From Streptomyces sp. NRRL S-340 (GTDB lineage: Bacteria; Actinomycetota; Actinomycetes; Streptomycetales; Streptomycetaceae), in the NCBI RefSeq assembly GCF_000720185.1, contig NZ_JOIY01000014.1:124001-188000 (forward strand): a stretch of DNA of 64,000 bases, read 5' to 3'. The translations under genes and the position numbers were made by a program. Shown here piece after piece: positions 17,045 through 25,662 of this stretch. The notes beneath the pieces were generated by a model. It had not been told where the DNA came from, did not search any database, and was given only the letters and a program-made list of their open reading frames with translations. How positions within the stretch are numbered: position 1 is the stretch's first letter; each line of letters starts with the position of its first letter.

Positions 17045-19270
17045 TCAGAGTTCCCCGGCCCTGGCCCTGAGTTCCGCGGCCCGCGGGACCCGCAGGGCGG
17101 TGAGCAGGTCGGCGGCGCGCAGCCAGTTGGCCCGTGCACCGGCCGTGTCCCCGAGGTCGAGCTGCGCCGAGGCGAGGTGGTCCAGGGTCTCGGCCCGCTG
17201 GTACTCGTCGTGCACCTCGTCGAGGAGCGCGAGCGCCTTCTCGAAGCTGGTGACGGCGGCGGCCGGGTCGCCCAGGCGCTGCTGGGCGTACCCGACGGAG
17301 TCCCAGACCGACGCCTCGCTGCCGCGGTCGTCGCTCTCCCGCAGCAGCGGCAGCGCCTCCTCACACGTGCTGATGGCCTCCTCGTACTCACCGTTCAGGG
17401 CGAGACACCAGCCCACGCCGATGAGGGTGCGGGCGACCTCGTCGGGCCGGGGGAGCGTCCGGGCGACTGCCAGGGCGGCGCGGGCGTGCCCGAGCGCCTC
17501 GGCGTAGCGCTCCTGCCGAGTGCGTATGAAGCTGACGTTGCGCTGGACACGGACCTGGTGCTCCACGGGGAGCCGGTCCAGTTGGCCGAGCATCAGGGCG
17601 ATCGGCTCGTCGGCCTCGTCGAGGCGCCCGGTCTCGACCAACGCCCGCACCAGGTGCGCACTGCTGCGCGCGACGGTGACGGGCTCGTCCAGCAGGAGCG
17701 CCGCCTCCAGTCCGGTGCGCGCGGCCGACACCTCCTCCGCCCAGCGGCCCATGACCGCGTTGTAGCCCACCCATTCCAGCGTGAGGCCGACCCGGTGGCG
17801 CAGCAGCCGCGGATCCTCCAGGCTCCGCAGGGCCGCGGCGGCGGTCGACTCCTCCTGCCGGAACCAGCCCAGGCCCTCCTCGCGGTCGTCGAACTCGACG
17901 CGCACCGTCCCGGGCGCCGGGGACCCGGCCGGTCCCGGCGGGAACCGTGAGACGAACCGGTTGGCGGTGTGCGCGTTGTGGCACAGGTAGTCGAGCAGGC
18001 GGGTCTCGGCGGCGAGGCGGTCGTCCTGCTCCCGGGCGGCGAGTTCGCAGCCGTAGGCGCGGACGAGGTCGTGCAGGACGTAACGGCCTTCGGCGTCCCG
18101 GGACAGGAGGCTGGCGGCGGTGAGTTCGCGCAGGTGCCGGCGGGCCTGTACCGGTTCCGTCCCGGCGAGGGAGGCGGCGGCCTCGGCGGAGACGACCGGC
18201 CCCGGGTGCAGCGCGAGGTGGCGGAAGAAGCGTGCCGTCCCCGCGCTGAGCGCCCGGTAGGACCAGGAGAAGACGGCGCGTACGCCCTCGCTCCGGCCGT
18301 CGGCCGACAGCGCGTCCAGCCGTGGGCTCGTCGCGCGCAGTTCCCGTAGGGCGAGGGCGAGCGGCATGGCGGGGGCCTCGCCCAGCTGCGCGCCGACGAC
18401 GGCGACGGCCAGGGGCAGGTGCCCGCACAGGGCGACCAGTTCGGCGGCGGCCTCCGCTTCGGCCCGGCACCGCTCCTCGCCGATCCGGGCGGCCAGAGCC
18501 GTGACGGCCTCCTCCCGGCTCCACACGTCCAGGCTGATGAGGGCGGCGCCCTCGGTGGCCGCCAGACCGGCGAGACGGTTGCGGGAGGTGACGACGGTCA
18601 GACTCCCGGCCGAGACGGGCAGCAGCGGCCTGACCTGGTCCGCGTCGCGCGCGTTGTCCAGGAGGACGATCAGCCGCCGGGCGGCGGTACGTTCCCGGAA
18701 CAGCACCGTACGCTGCTCCGTGCCGGGCGGTATGTCGCTGCTGGGCACGCCGAGCGCCCGCAGGAACCCGCCCAGCGCCTCCCCGGGGTCGAGCGGTGCT
18801 CCCGAGTCCTCGAAGCCGCGCAGGTCGACGTAGAGCTGACCGTCGGGGAAACGTTCCGCCACCTGGTGCGCCCAGTGCACCGCCAGCGCGGTCTTGCCGA
18901 CCCCGGCCATCCCCCCGATCGCGGAGATGACCACGTGTCCGCCCCGCCCCGCGACCTGGTCCGTGGCCTGCAGGGCGGACCGCAGCGCTTCCTCGCGCCC
19001 GCGGAAGGAGACGAGGTCGGGCGGCAGTTGCCGCGGGACCTGGTCCGCACGCCGGGTGGCCGCCTGCACCAGACGCCGGCGCCGGGTCCCGTCCAGCTCC
19101 AGCGCGTCCATCAGCTCGGCCAGCGTGGCCTGCCGCGGCAGGCTCCTGCCCCGCTCCATGTCGCTGATGGCGCGGACACTCACGCCCGAGGCCTCGGCGA
19201 GGCCCTCCAGGGAGAGCAGCGCGTGCTGCCGTGCGGCGCGCAGCAGCGCTCCGAAGGTCTCTTCGCCCAT
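17045..19270 (-). CDS. XRE-NB-ARC-TPR transcriptional regulator (STAND family), copy 2
   Basis: The product has 741 residues with the same architecture as the protein at 3580-5838 and high identity along its whole length. The Cro/CI HTH covers about 4-60 (LSLEGLAEASGVSVRAISDM). The P-loop GGMAGVGKTALA is at 119-130. Walker B-like RRLIVLLDNARDADQV and GLCGHLP-type GxP follow (here ALCGHLPLAVAVVG). TPR repeats fill the C-terminus (EEALPLLRESDDRGSEASVW). It carries Ala where copy 1 has the second Thr after the P-loop lysine. Two such close paralogues 11 kb apart point to a duplication of a signalling module. The conserved upstream motif at 19341 supports common control. Its downstream neighbour on the same strand is the DHFR-like gene. 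Confidence 0.9.
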   Translation of the reverse strand: MGEETFGALLRAARQHALLSLEGLAEASGVSVRAISDMERGRSLPRQATLAELMDALELDGTRRRRLVQAATRRADQVPRQLPPDLVSFRGREEALRSALQATDQVAGRGGHVVISAIGGMAGVGKTALAVHWAHQVAERFPDGQLYVDLRGFEDSGAPLDPGEALGGFLRALGVPSSDIPPGTEQRTVLFRERTAARRLIVLLDNARDADQVRPLLPVSAGSLTVVTSRNRLAGLAATEGAALISLDVWSREEAVTALAARIGEERCRAEAEAAAELVALCGHLPLAVAVVGAQLGEAPAMPLALALRELRATSPRLDALSADGRSEGVRAVFSWSYRALSAGTARFFRHLALHPGPVVSAEAAASLAGTEPVQARRHLRELTAASLLSRDAEGRYVLHDLVRAYGCELAAREQDDRLAAETRLLDYLCHNAHTANRFVSRFPPGPAGSPAPGTVRVEFDDREEGLGWFRQEESTAAAALRSLEDPRLLRHRVGLTLEWVGYNAVMGRWAEEVSAARTGLEAALLLDEPVTVARSSAHLVRALVETGRLDEADEPIALMLGQLDRLPVEHQVRVQRNVSFIRTRQERYAEALGHARAALAVARTLPRPDEVARTLIGVGWCLALNGEYEEAISTCEEALPLLRESDDRGSEASVWDSVGYAQQRLGDPAAAVTSFEKALALLDEVHDEYQRAETLDHLASAQLDLGDTAGARANWLRAADLLTALRVPRAAELRARAGEL

Positions 19271-19340
19271 GCCGGCCTCCGGGCCTCACCCCGACCGCAG
19301 GGGCCGGTACCACTGCTTCAGGTTCCCGGAGAACGTAGCA

Positions 19341-19363
19341 GTTGTGGAGTGATCGGTCCAAAG
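19341..19363 (-). promoter_or_regulatory. Motif shared upstream of both XRE-NB-ARC regulators
   Basis: GTTGTGGAGTGATCGGTCCA at 19341 matches the block at 5914 at most positions and stands 71 bp from the start codon, against 76 bp there. It is a candidate operator or promoter element. Confidence 0.4.
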
Positions 19364-19663
19364 GACGTCTCGGGGTGGTGACCGCCGCGGAACCGGTGCG
19401 CGGCGGCCGCCTCGAACGCCCCCGATGCGCCGGCATCCGCCTCCTCGGTACCGGCTCGACGGAGTTCACGTGAACGGCCGGGCAGAAAGGAAACGGCCGG
19501 TCCATGCGGCGGCGCCGATCGTCGAAGACGCCCGCGGCGCCCGCGGCGGGCACCGGTCGCAGCCGAGTGCCGGGCATGGTCCACACTGCGGTGGTGGTCC
19601 GCCGGCCGGGGTGCGGACCGTGCGCCCCGGCCGGGTCTCGCCGTCTCGTCCCCTGGGGGTCCA
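19364..19663. other. Intergenic region, no gene recognised
   Basis: This divergent gap lies between the regulator and a small membrane protein gene. Apart from the shared motif just to the left, nothing is recognisable. Confidence 0.35.
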
Positions 19664-20005
19664 GTGAAGTACAGAGCCGTTCTCCTCGCGTTCTTCCTCC
19701 TGCCCGCGCTGTGGGGGGTCGCGGACCTCGCGGGCGCCCTCACGGCCTCGGCCGAGGTGGTGTGCCCGGGGGAGAACGTGCGCGACGGGGAGGAGCGGCC
19801 CGGCCCGATGCGGCCCGGGGACAGCGAGTGCTCGGTGCTGGAGGGCTCCCTCGCCGTGGCGAGCCGGACGTACGAGGAACAGCGGAACCACCAGTCCCTG
19901 CAGCGTCGGCGGGACGCCAGGAACGGAGCCCTGCTCATGGCGTACGGTGCCGGGGGCGCGCTCCTGGCCTGGCGGGCCACCCTGCGGACCGCCAACGGCA
20001 CCTGA
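19664..20005 (+). CDS. Small hypothetical membrane/exported protein
   Basis: The product has 113 residues. An N-terminal hydrophobic helix (MKYRAVLLAFFLLPALWGVA) is followed by an extracytoplasmic-looking stretch with two cysteines (VVCPGENVRDGEE, GDSECSVLEG). Then come a basic, Gln/Arg-rich segment (EEQRNHQSLQRRRDARNG) and a second hydrophobic helix (ALLMAYGAGGALLAWRA). This gives two predicted membrane segments with a loop between them. No family is recognised. The GTG start at 19664 follows GGGGG. Coding-like third-position GC and the ordered helix-loop-helix layout support a real gene, with moderate certainty. Confidence 0.55.
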   Translation: MKYRAVLLAFFLLPALWGVADLAGALTASAEVVCPGENVRDGEERPGPMRPGDSECSVLEGSLAVASRTYEEQRNHQSLQRRRDARNGALLMAYGAGGALLAWRATLRTANGT

Positions 20006-20303
20006 ACCCCGCCCCGCTGACGAACGGACCGCGCGGGTCCCCCGGCCGGCGGCCACCGCGTCGTCCGGGCACCGGCCGCGGAGAGGGCCGCGCGCGGCAG
20101 GCGGGGCGGGAAGCCGCCGAAGGCGCGGGTTCGTCGGGCAGGGTCCGGGCCCGCGCGGCGGGCCCGTTCGCCGCCCGGCGTTCCGAGGAGGTCCCCGGCC
20201 GGCGGGCCCGCGGTCCGGCCCCGGCCGGGCCGGTGGCACGGACGGTCAGACTCCGTGGCACACCCGGTCACACCCTGGGCGGCACCGGGAACACCATGGA
20301 GAC

Positions 20304-20882
20304 ATGACCAGCAACAACCCGGCCGTCTTCGGCGGACGCCTGCTCATCGGCGCCACCGGCTCCGCCGCCGTCGCCACGCTTCCGATGTACATCAACGCGC
20401 TGCGCACCACCTTCACCGGGACGATCACCGTCCTGATGACGCACACCGCCGCCACGTTCCTCCCGCCGCACACCGTCGGGCTGTTCGCCGACCGTGTGGT
20501 CACCGGCACCAGGCCGGACGACTGGGCCCGGGAGAACCAGGCGACCCTGGCGGCCGGCCACGACATGATGGCCGTCCTGCCGGCCACCGCCAACATGCTC
20601 TCCGCCGTCGCCACGGGCGCCGTCCCGAACCTGCTGACCGCGACGATCGCCGCCGCCGACTTCCCCGTGGTGTTCTTCCCGGTGATGACCGACGGCATGT
20701 GGGGCAAGCCCGCGATCCGGCGCAACGTGGAACAGCTCCGTCTCGACGGCTACCACGTCGTCGACCCGCAGCCGGGACAGCGCTACGACGTCGGCCTCGG
20801 CGAGTTCGTCAAGGCGCCCATGCCGCCCGCGCCGCCCCGGTTCGTCGAGGTGGTCCGGGAGTTCATGCCGGGCGACGGCTGA
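20304..20882 (+). CDS. HFCD-family flavoprotein (PF02441 type)
   Basis: The product has 192 residues. GGRLLIGATGSAAVATLPMY is the phosphate-binding start of homo-oligomeric FMN-containing Cys decarboxylases. The conserved histidine appears in VLMTHTAATFLP. The substrate-recognition motif reads FPVMTDGMWGKPAIRRNVEQ, i.e. P-x-M-x-x-x-M-W with Thr in place of the usual Asn. Relatives include EpiD/MrsD (oxidative decarboxylation of peptide cysteines) and PPC decarboxylase (CoaBC). No lanthipeptide or CoA genes are adjacent, and the length fits a stand-alone trimer/dodecamer subunit. GGAG precedes the ATG at 20304 by four bases. It is convergent with leuA. The reaction is unknown. Confidence 0.75.
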   Translation: MTSNNPAVFGGRLLIGATGSAAVATLPMYINALRTTFTGTITVLMTHTAATFLPPHTVGLFADRVVTGTRPDDWARENQATLAAGHDMMAVLPATANMLSAVATGAVPNLLTATIAAADFPVVFFPVMTDGMWGKPAIRRNVEQLRLDGYHVVDPQPGQRYDVGLGEFVKAPMPPAPPRFVEVVREFMPGDG

Positions 20883-21008
20883 CCGTACGAGGGGAGCCGG
20901 CCGCCGCTGGTGATCCGGCAGCGGCCGGGTCCCGGCGGTGCTCACGGCGGGCACCGCCCGCTCCACCGCGGACGCGAAGGGGCGCGCCCCCCCTGCGGGT
21001 CCCGCCGC

Positions 21009-22814
21009 CTACCGGACGGCAGCCGCGACGGGCACCGTGTTCGCCGCACGCGTCACCGCGGCCAGGCTGGCGGCGAGGACGGAACGGTCCCGGCCCGCCG
21101 CCCACCGGACCCCCTCCCCGTCCCGGAACTCCAGCAGGGTCAGGGCCTCGCCGTCGTTCCCGGCGTCGACACTGGTCTGGTGCAGGCTCACCACGTCGAT
21201 GCGGATGCCCTGCGCGCCCAGGGCCTCGGTGAGCGCTTCCACCGGGCCCACGTCCGCGTGCGTGCTGGTGTGAGCGGTTCCGCCGATCCGGAGCGTGACC
21301 GTGGTGCGGTTTCTTCCGCCGGTGTCGCTCGTCTCGTACCCGGCCAGTTCGACGCCGGGGCAGGCGCTCGCCGCCGCCCTCGGCGCGGGCGCGAGGTAGG
21401 CGTCCTCGAAGACGCCCCACAGGCCGGCCGCGGTGACCTCGTGGCCGGTGGCGTCGGTGCGCCGCTGGACATGGCGGGCGAAGTCGATCTGGAGCCGGCG
21501 CGGCAGTTCGATGCCGTACTCCGTCTCCAGCAGGTAGGCGATGCCGCCCTTGCCGGACTGGGAGTTGACCCGGATGACCGCCTCGTAGCTGCGCCCGAGA
21601 TCGGCGGGGTCGACCGGCAGGTACGGGACCGACCACTCCAGCTCGTGCTCCGCGACGCCCCGGGCCGCGGCGCGGGCGCGGTGCTCGGCGAAACCCTTCC
21701 TGATCGCGTCCTGATGGGTGCCGCTGAAAGCGGTGTGCACCAGGTCGCCCGCGTAGGGGTGCCGGGGATGGACCTCGATGCGGTTGCAGTACTCGACGGT
21801 GCGCCGCACCTCGTCGATGTCGGAGAAGTCGATCATCGGGTCGACGCCCTGGGCGTGGAGGTTCAGGGCGAGGGTGGCGATGTCGACGTTGCCGGTGCGC
21901 TCGCCGTTGCCGAAGATGCACCCCTCGACGCGCTGCGCCCCGGCGAGGACGGCCAGTTCGGCGCAGGCGATGCCCGTTCCCCGGTCGTTGTGCGGGTGCA
22001 CGGAGAGGATCACCGAGGAGCGGCGGGCGAGGTTCTTGTGCATGTACTCGATCTGGTCGGCGTACACGTTCGGGGTGGCGGCCTCGACGGTGGCGGGCAG
22101 GTTCAGGATCACGGGGCGGTCGGGCGTGGCGTCCCACAGCCCGGTCATGGCGTCGCAGATCTCCAGCGCGTAGTCCGGTTCGGTGAGGTTGAACACCTCG
22201 GGGGAGAACTCGAACCGCACGTGGGGCAGGTGCCCGGCCAGCGCGAGGACGTCGCGGCCGCCGGCGAGGATCAGCTCCTTCAGCGCGTGGCGGTCGTGGC
22301 CGAGGACGACATCCCGCCAGACGGGCGCGGTGGCGGTGTACATGTGGATCACCACGGGGTTGGTGATGCCCCGGACCGAGTCGACCGTGCGCTCGATCAA
22401 CTCGCGGCGCGCCGGGGTGAAGACGACGATCGTCACGTCCTCGGGCGCGAGGTCCGACTCGGCGATGAGCCGGACGAAGTCGTAGTCGGTCTGTGAGGCG
22501 GACGGGTAGCCGACCTCGATCTCCTTGTAGCCCATGGCGACCATCAGCTCGAAGAAGCGCCGTTTGCGCGCCGGGTCCATCGGCTCGGCCAGCGCCTGGT
22601 TGCCGTCGCGCAGGTCGACGGGCACCCACAGCGGCGCCGTCGTCAACTGCCGCGTCGGCCAGTCGCGTTCGGTGAGCGGGACCTCGACGCGGGAGTGGAT
22701 GCCGCGGTAGCGGTGTGACGGCATCGGTGAGTGCCGCTGCCGGTTCCAGGCCGGTGCGTCCGCGGGGACGGGGCCCGCCGGGGCCGAGGTTCGGGGGGTC
22801 GGTGCGTGAGTCAT
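21009..22814 (-). CDS. leuA: 2-isopropylmalate synthase
   Basis: The product has 601 residues and is of the long actinobacterial type. The catalytic TIM barrel shows [17 protein letters not shown] at about 65-81, [20 protein letters not shown] (metal-binding His-x-His) and [20 protein letters not shown]. The C-terminal LeuA dimer domain carries the leucine feedback site ([20 protein letters not shown]). The enzyme condenses acetyl-CoA with 2-oxoisovalerate, the first committed step of leucine synthesis, in the cytoplasm. The ATG at 22814 begins [10 protein letters not shown]. Upstream is a leucine-rich leader peptide and hairpin (22869-22938), indicating transcription attenuation by leucyl-tRNA supply. 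Confidence 0.95.
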   Translation of the reverse strand: MTHAPTPRTSAPAGPVPADAPAWNRQRHSPMPSHRYRGIHSRVEVPLTERDWPTRQLTTAPLWVPVDLRDGNQALAEPMDPARKRRFFELMVAMGYKEIEVGYPSASQTDYDFVRLIAESDLAPEDVTIVVFTPARRELIERTVDSVRGITNPVVIHMYTATAPVWRDVVLGHDRHALKELILAGGRDVLALAGHLPHVRFEFSPEVFNLTEPDYALEICDAMTGLWDATPDRPVILNLPATVEAATPNVYADQIEYMHKNLARRSSVILSVHPHNDRGTGIACAELAVLAGAQRVEGCIFGNGERTGNVDIATLALNLHAQGVDPMIDFSDIDEVRRTVEYCNRIEVHPRHPYAGDLVHTAFSGTHQDAIRKGFAEHRARAAARGVAEHELEWSVPYLPVDPADLGRSYEAVIRVNSQSGKGGIAYLLETEYGIELPRRLQIDFARHVQRRTDATGHEVTAAGLWGVFEDAYLAPAPRAAASACPGVELAGYETSDTGGRNRTTVTLRIGGTAHTSTHADVGPVEALTEALGAQGIRIDVVSLHQTSVDAGNDGEALTLLEFRDGEGVRWAAGRDRSVLAASLAAVTRAANTVPVAAAVR

Positions 22815-22868
22815 AGGGTGGAATCCTGCTTCGCTGTCGCGTAGGGGAGACCGGCGCGGACGAGCGCT

Positions 22869-22906
22869 CCACGTCGGGGCGCCGGCCTTGCTAGGCCCCG
22901 ACGTGG
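22869..22906 (-). promoter_or_regulatory. leuA leader hairpin (probable attenuator)
   Basis: CCACGTCGGGGC and GCCCCGACGTGG form a perfect 12-bp stem. One arm overlaps the last codons of the leader peptide. Ribosome stalling at the leader's leucine run would therefore affect its folding, as in leucine attenuators. The mechanism is inferred from structure and position. Confidence 0.65.
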
Positions 22907-22938
22907 CGGAGAAGGAGGAGGATTCCGGAGTTCAGCAC
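22891..22938 (-). CDS. leuL: leuA leader peptide, [15 protein letters not shown]
   Basis: This reading frame is too short for gene finders: GTG start at 22938, 15 codons, TAG stop at 22893-22891. The peptide [15 protein letters not shown] has four consecutive leucines (CTC CTC CTT CTC) plus one more, as in classical leucine attenuation leaders. It lies 76 bp upstream of leuA on the same strand, and its end overlaps the hairpin at 22869-22906. No good Shine-Dalgarno is positioned for the GTG, so translation is either leaderless or begins at an in-frame TTG just upstream next to GAGGAG. It presumably senses charged tRNA-Leu. Confidence 0.8.
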   Translation of the reverse strand: MLNSGILLLLRHVGA

Positions 22939-22999
22939 GGGTGCACCGTAGCACAACTCCTCAGACAAGTAGAGAAGTTACGGAGACGGGAGGGCCGAG

Positions 23000-23680
23000 A
23001 TGGCTCAGGTTCGGCGTGCGCCCCTGGCTGATCAGGCGGCGCAGGCGCTGATGGAGCGCATCCGGGCCGGGGAGTGGCGGCTGGGCGGGAAACTGCCTGG
23101 CGAGACCACCCTCGCCCCTCAGCTCGGCGTGGGCCGCTCGACGGTCCGCGAGGCGATCCGGCAGCTCGCCGGCCGCGGCGTGCTCGCCTCCCGGCAGGGA
23201 GCCGGTGTCTTCGTCACCGCCCTCGACGCCCCCGAGGACTGGGACGACGTGGTACGCCGTGCCGACATCGTCTCCGTGATCGAGGCGCGCGTCGCCATCG
23301 AGACCGAGGCCGCCGCCCTCGCGGCCGGACGCCGGACCCCGGCGGAACTGCGGGCGATGCGCCGCGCCCTGGCGGATCGCCGCGAGAGGCGTTCTGGCAT
23401 CGAGGAGCACGTGGACGCGGACACGGCGTTCCACCGCAGCATCGTCGTGGCGGCGCACAATCCGATCCTGACCGAGCTGTTCGACGGATTCACCCCGCGC
23501 AGCCGGCAGGCCATGGTCGAGATGCTGCGGATCCGCGGCGGTCTCGGCGACGACGCCGGCCACGGCGCCGACCACGACGCCCACGCCCGCCTGCTGGAGG
23601 CCGTCGCCCACGGAGACCCCCAGGAGGCGGCGCAGGCCGGCCGCGCCCATCTCCTCACCCTCAAGGCACAGCTGGGCTGA
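23000..23680 (+). CDS. GntR-family transcriptional regulator, FCD (FadR) subfamily
   Basis: The product has 226 residues. The N-terminal winged helix reads RIRAGEWRLGGKLPGETTLA followed by LGVGRSTVREAIRQLAGRGV (residues about 10-75). The C-terminal all-helical FCD domain contains RVAIETEAAALAAGR, DTAFHRSIVVAAHNPILTEL and the metal-binding histidine in HAHARLLEAVAHGD. Such proteins repress neighbouring metabolic genes until a carboxylic-acid ligand binds. It is divergent from leuA with only about 60 bp between the leader peptide start and its ATG, so it probably binds the shared region (candidate half-site CTCAGACAAG at 22960-22969). Control of leuA is an inference. Confidence 0.85.
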   Translation: MAQVRRAPLADQAAQALMERIRAGEWRLGGKLPGETTLAPQLGVGRSTVREAIRQLAGRGVLASRQGAGVFVTALDAPEDWDDVVRRADIVSVIEARVAIETEAAALAAGRRTPAELRAMRRALADRRERRSGIEEHVDADTAFHRSIVVAAHNPILTELFDGFTPRSRQAMVEMLRIRGGLGDDAGHGADHDAHARLLEAVAHGDPQEAAQAGRAHLLTLKAQLG

Positions 23681-23843
23681 CCGGCCCCGGCGGCCGAGCG
23701 AGGGCTGCCGCCCGGCACCTCTCGTGGCCAGTGCCGGTCGGCCGGCTGCCCCCGGTCACCCCCCCGGCCGGCGCGGCGACCCGGCACCACCCGGGTGACG
23801 TCGGCGTCCCCCGGCCCGCGCCGGGCCTCGGCACCACCAGATA

Positions 23844-23911
23844 CTCGGCCCCGCCCGGTCCTCGGCCCCGCCCGGTCCTCGGCCCCGCCCGGTCCTCGGC
23901 CCCGCCCGGTA
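23844..23911 (+). repeat. Four tandem copies of a 17-bp unit
   Basis: CTCGGCCCCGCCCGGTC is repeated four times without interruption; the last base of the fourth unit differs. It lies between the convergent GntR and AraC genes and has no coding role. Confidence 0.9.
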
Positions 23912-23951
23912 CCCGGCGTCGGCCGCCCGCACCACCCGCCCTCCCCGGTCG

Positions 23952-24863
23952 CTACGCGCCCCGTGCCGTCCGGCGGAAGGCCGTCGGTGTCGTGCCGGTG
24001 CGGTGCCGGAAGAACTTGGTGAAGTCACCGGCCCCGGCGAACCCGAGCCGCTCGGCCACCGCGCCGACGGACAGCCCGCCGTGGGCCAGCTCCCGCTTGG
24101 CCTCCAGGACCACCCGCTCGTCGACATAGCGCTTCGCCGACATCCCGGTGACCGCCTCCGCGGCCCGGGTGAGCGTGCGCCGGCTGTAGCCGAGGGCGGC
24201 GGCGTAGTCCTCCACCCGCCGGGTGACGGCGAAGTCCCGCTCGACGGCCGCGTGGAAGCGGCGGAACGTCTCGCTCGGCACCGGCCTGCCGGGTTCGGCC
24301 CCGTAGGCCGCCGTCAGCCGTTCCACGAGCACCGCCAGCAGGTGCCGCAGCACCCTCAGATGGGCCTCCAGCGGCAGTTGTGCCGCGGCGTCGTACTCGT
24401 GGCGCAGATGGTCCAGGGCCTTGTGCAGCCCCTCGGCCACCGGACCGGCCGGGGCGAGCGGACCCCGCGCGAAGGGCGGATCGGCGACGGTGGCCGCGGT
24501 GGTCGCCGCGTCCGGGAAACCCGGCGGGAAGGCGACCACCACACCGTCCGCCTCCGGCAGGTCCGGACTCCAGCGCTGCACCTGCCCCGGCCGGATCCAC
24601 AGCCACTGGCCGGCCGCCGGCTCGTACGTGGTGAAGTCCACGGAGACGGTGACCCGGCCGGAGCGCACCGCGACGATCTGGTGGAAGGCCGGCCGCAGCG
24701 GCGCGTACGGATCGTTGCCGTGCCGCAGCGCGCGCTCGGCGAGCCCCGCCAGCTCCACCAGTTCCAGACCGGGCGGCGACCCGGCCGTGTGCCGGAAGAC
24801 CAGCTCCCGGATCGGAGGAGTCGGCGCCGGCGCCGGCGCCGAAGGATGTCCGTTTTTGCCCAT
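23952..24863 (-). CDS. AraC-family regulator divergent from the vdc operon
   Basis: The product has 303 residues. The N-terminal cupin-like sensor domain contains DPYAPLRPAFHQIVAVRSGR and GQWLWIRPGQVQRWSPDLPE. The C-terminal double HTH reads DYAAALGYSRRTLTRAAEAV and GAVAERLGFAGAGDFTKFFR. It faces the vdcB-like gene across 96 bp, the usual arrangement for a local activator that responds to an aromatic acid such as vanillate or 4-hydroxybenzoate. The ATG at 24863 starts MGKNGHPSAPA. The ligand and the control of vdcBCD are inferred from position. Confidence 0.85.
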   Translation of the reverse strand: MGKNGHPSAPAPAPTPPIRELVFRHTAGSPPGLELVELAGLAERALRHGNDPYAPLRPAFHQIVAVRSGRVTVSVDFTTYEPAAGQWLWIRPGQVQRWSPDLPEADGVVVAFPPGFPDAATTAATVADPPFARGPLAPAGPVAEGLHKALDHLRHEYDAAAQLPLEAHLRVLRHLLAVLVERLTAAYGAEPGRPVPSETFRRFHAAVERDFAVTRRVEDYAAALGYSRRTLTRAAEAVTGMSAKRYVDERVVLEAKRELAHGGLSVGAVAERLGFAGAGDFTKFFRHRTGTTPTAFRRTARGA

Positions 24864-24959
24864 CGTGAGTCCCGAGCTTACCGCCGTGTGCCCTGACCGC
24901 GCTCCTAGGGTGAAGGTGTCGGCGCAGGTCAGCGCCGCAGGGGCGAAAGGTGCCGCGGT

Positions 24960-25550
24960 ATGAGACTGATCGTGGGAATGACGGGAGCCACGGGCGCCGT
25001 CCTCGGTGTCCGTTTCCTTCGGACACTGGCCGAGCTTCCGGAGGTGGAGACGCATCTGGTCCTCAGCCGGTGGGCGCGCACCACGATCGAACTGGAGACC
25101 GGTCTGTCCGCGGACGAGGTCGGTGACCTGGCCGACGTCGTGCACCGCCCCGAGGACCAGGGAGCCGTCATCTCCTCCGGCTCCTTCCGCACCGACGGCA
25201 TGGTGGTCGTGCCGTGCTCGATGAAGACCCTGGCGGGCATCCGCGCCGGTTACGCCGACGGGCTGGTGGGCCGGGCCGCGGACGTCGTCCTCAAGGAGCG
25301 CCGCCGGCTCGTGCTGGTGCCCCGGGAGACACCGCTGAGCGAGATCCACCTGGAGAACATGCTCGCGCTGTCCCGGATGGGCGTCCGGATGGTCCCCCCG
25401 ATGCCCGCCTTCTACAACCATCCGCAGACCGTGGACGACATCGTCGACCACGTCGTCGCGCGCCTGCTCGACCAGTTCGACCTGCCCGCCCCGGCCGCCA
25501 AGCGGTGGGAGGGCATGCGGGCCGCCCGTTCCCTGCGGCCGGCCTCCTGA
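24960..25550 (+). CDS. vdcB: UbiX-family flavin prenyltransferase of a vdc-type operon
   Basis: The product has 196 residues, the UbiX length. The start MRLIVGMTGATGAVLGVRFL is the FMN phosphate loop. IELETGLSADEV, VVVPCSMKTLAGIRAGYADG and RRRLVLVPRETPLSEIHLEN are the conserved UbiX/Pad1 segments. The enzyme adds dimethylallyl to FMN to make prenylated FMN, the cofactor needed by UbiD decarboxylases, and one of these follows directly. The gene order UbiX-UbiD-small protein is that of vdcBCD, described for vanillate decarboxylation in Streptomyces sp. D7. A short tandem repeat separates it from vdcC. Confidence 0.9.
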   Translation: MRLIVGMTGATGAVLGVRFLRTLAELPEVETHLVLSRWARTTIELETGLSADEVGDLADVVHRPEDQGAVISSGSFRTDGMVVVPCSMKTLAGIRAGYADGLVGRAADVVLKERRRLVLVPRETPLSEIHLENMLALSRMGVRMVPPMPAFYNHPQTVDDIVDHVVARLLDQFDLPAPAAKRWEGMRAARSLRPAS

Positions 25551-25589
25551 CGGCACCCCGGCCGTCCGCCGCCCCCTTCCGCCGCGCCC

Positions 25590-25651
25590 CACGGCCTCCC
25601 ACGGCCCCGACCGCCCCCCCCACGGCCTCTCACGGCCCCCGACCGCCCCCC
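25590..25651 (+). repeat. Tandem duplication of about 31 bp between vdcB and vdcC
   Basis: Two adjacent units start CACGGCCTCCCACGGCCCCG and CACGGCCTCTCACGGCCCCC, each ending in a C-run. They form the vdcB-vdcC spacer just before the vdcC ribosome binding region. Confidence 0.7.
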
Positions 25652-25662
25652 ACGGAGTACCC

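Noticed and set aside
22815..22938. T-box riboswitch before leuA
   Set aside because: There is no T-box sequence or extended stem structure. A leucine-rich leader peptide with hairpin explains the region better.
23844..23911. CRISPR array
   Set aside because: The 17-bp units are directly adjacent without spacers, and no cas genes are present.
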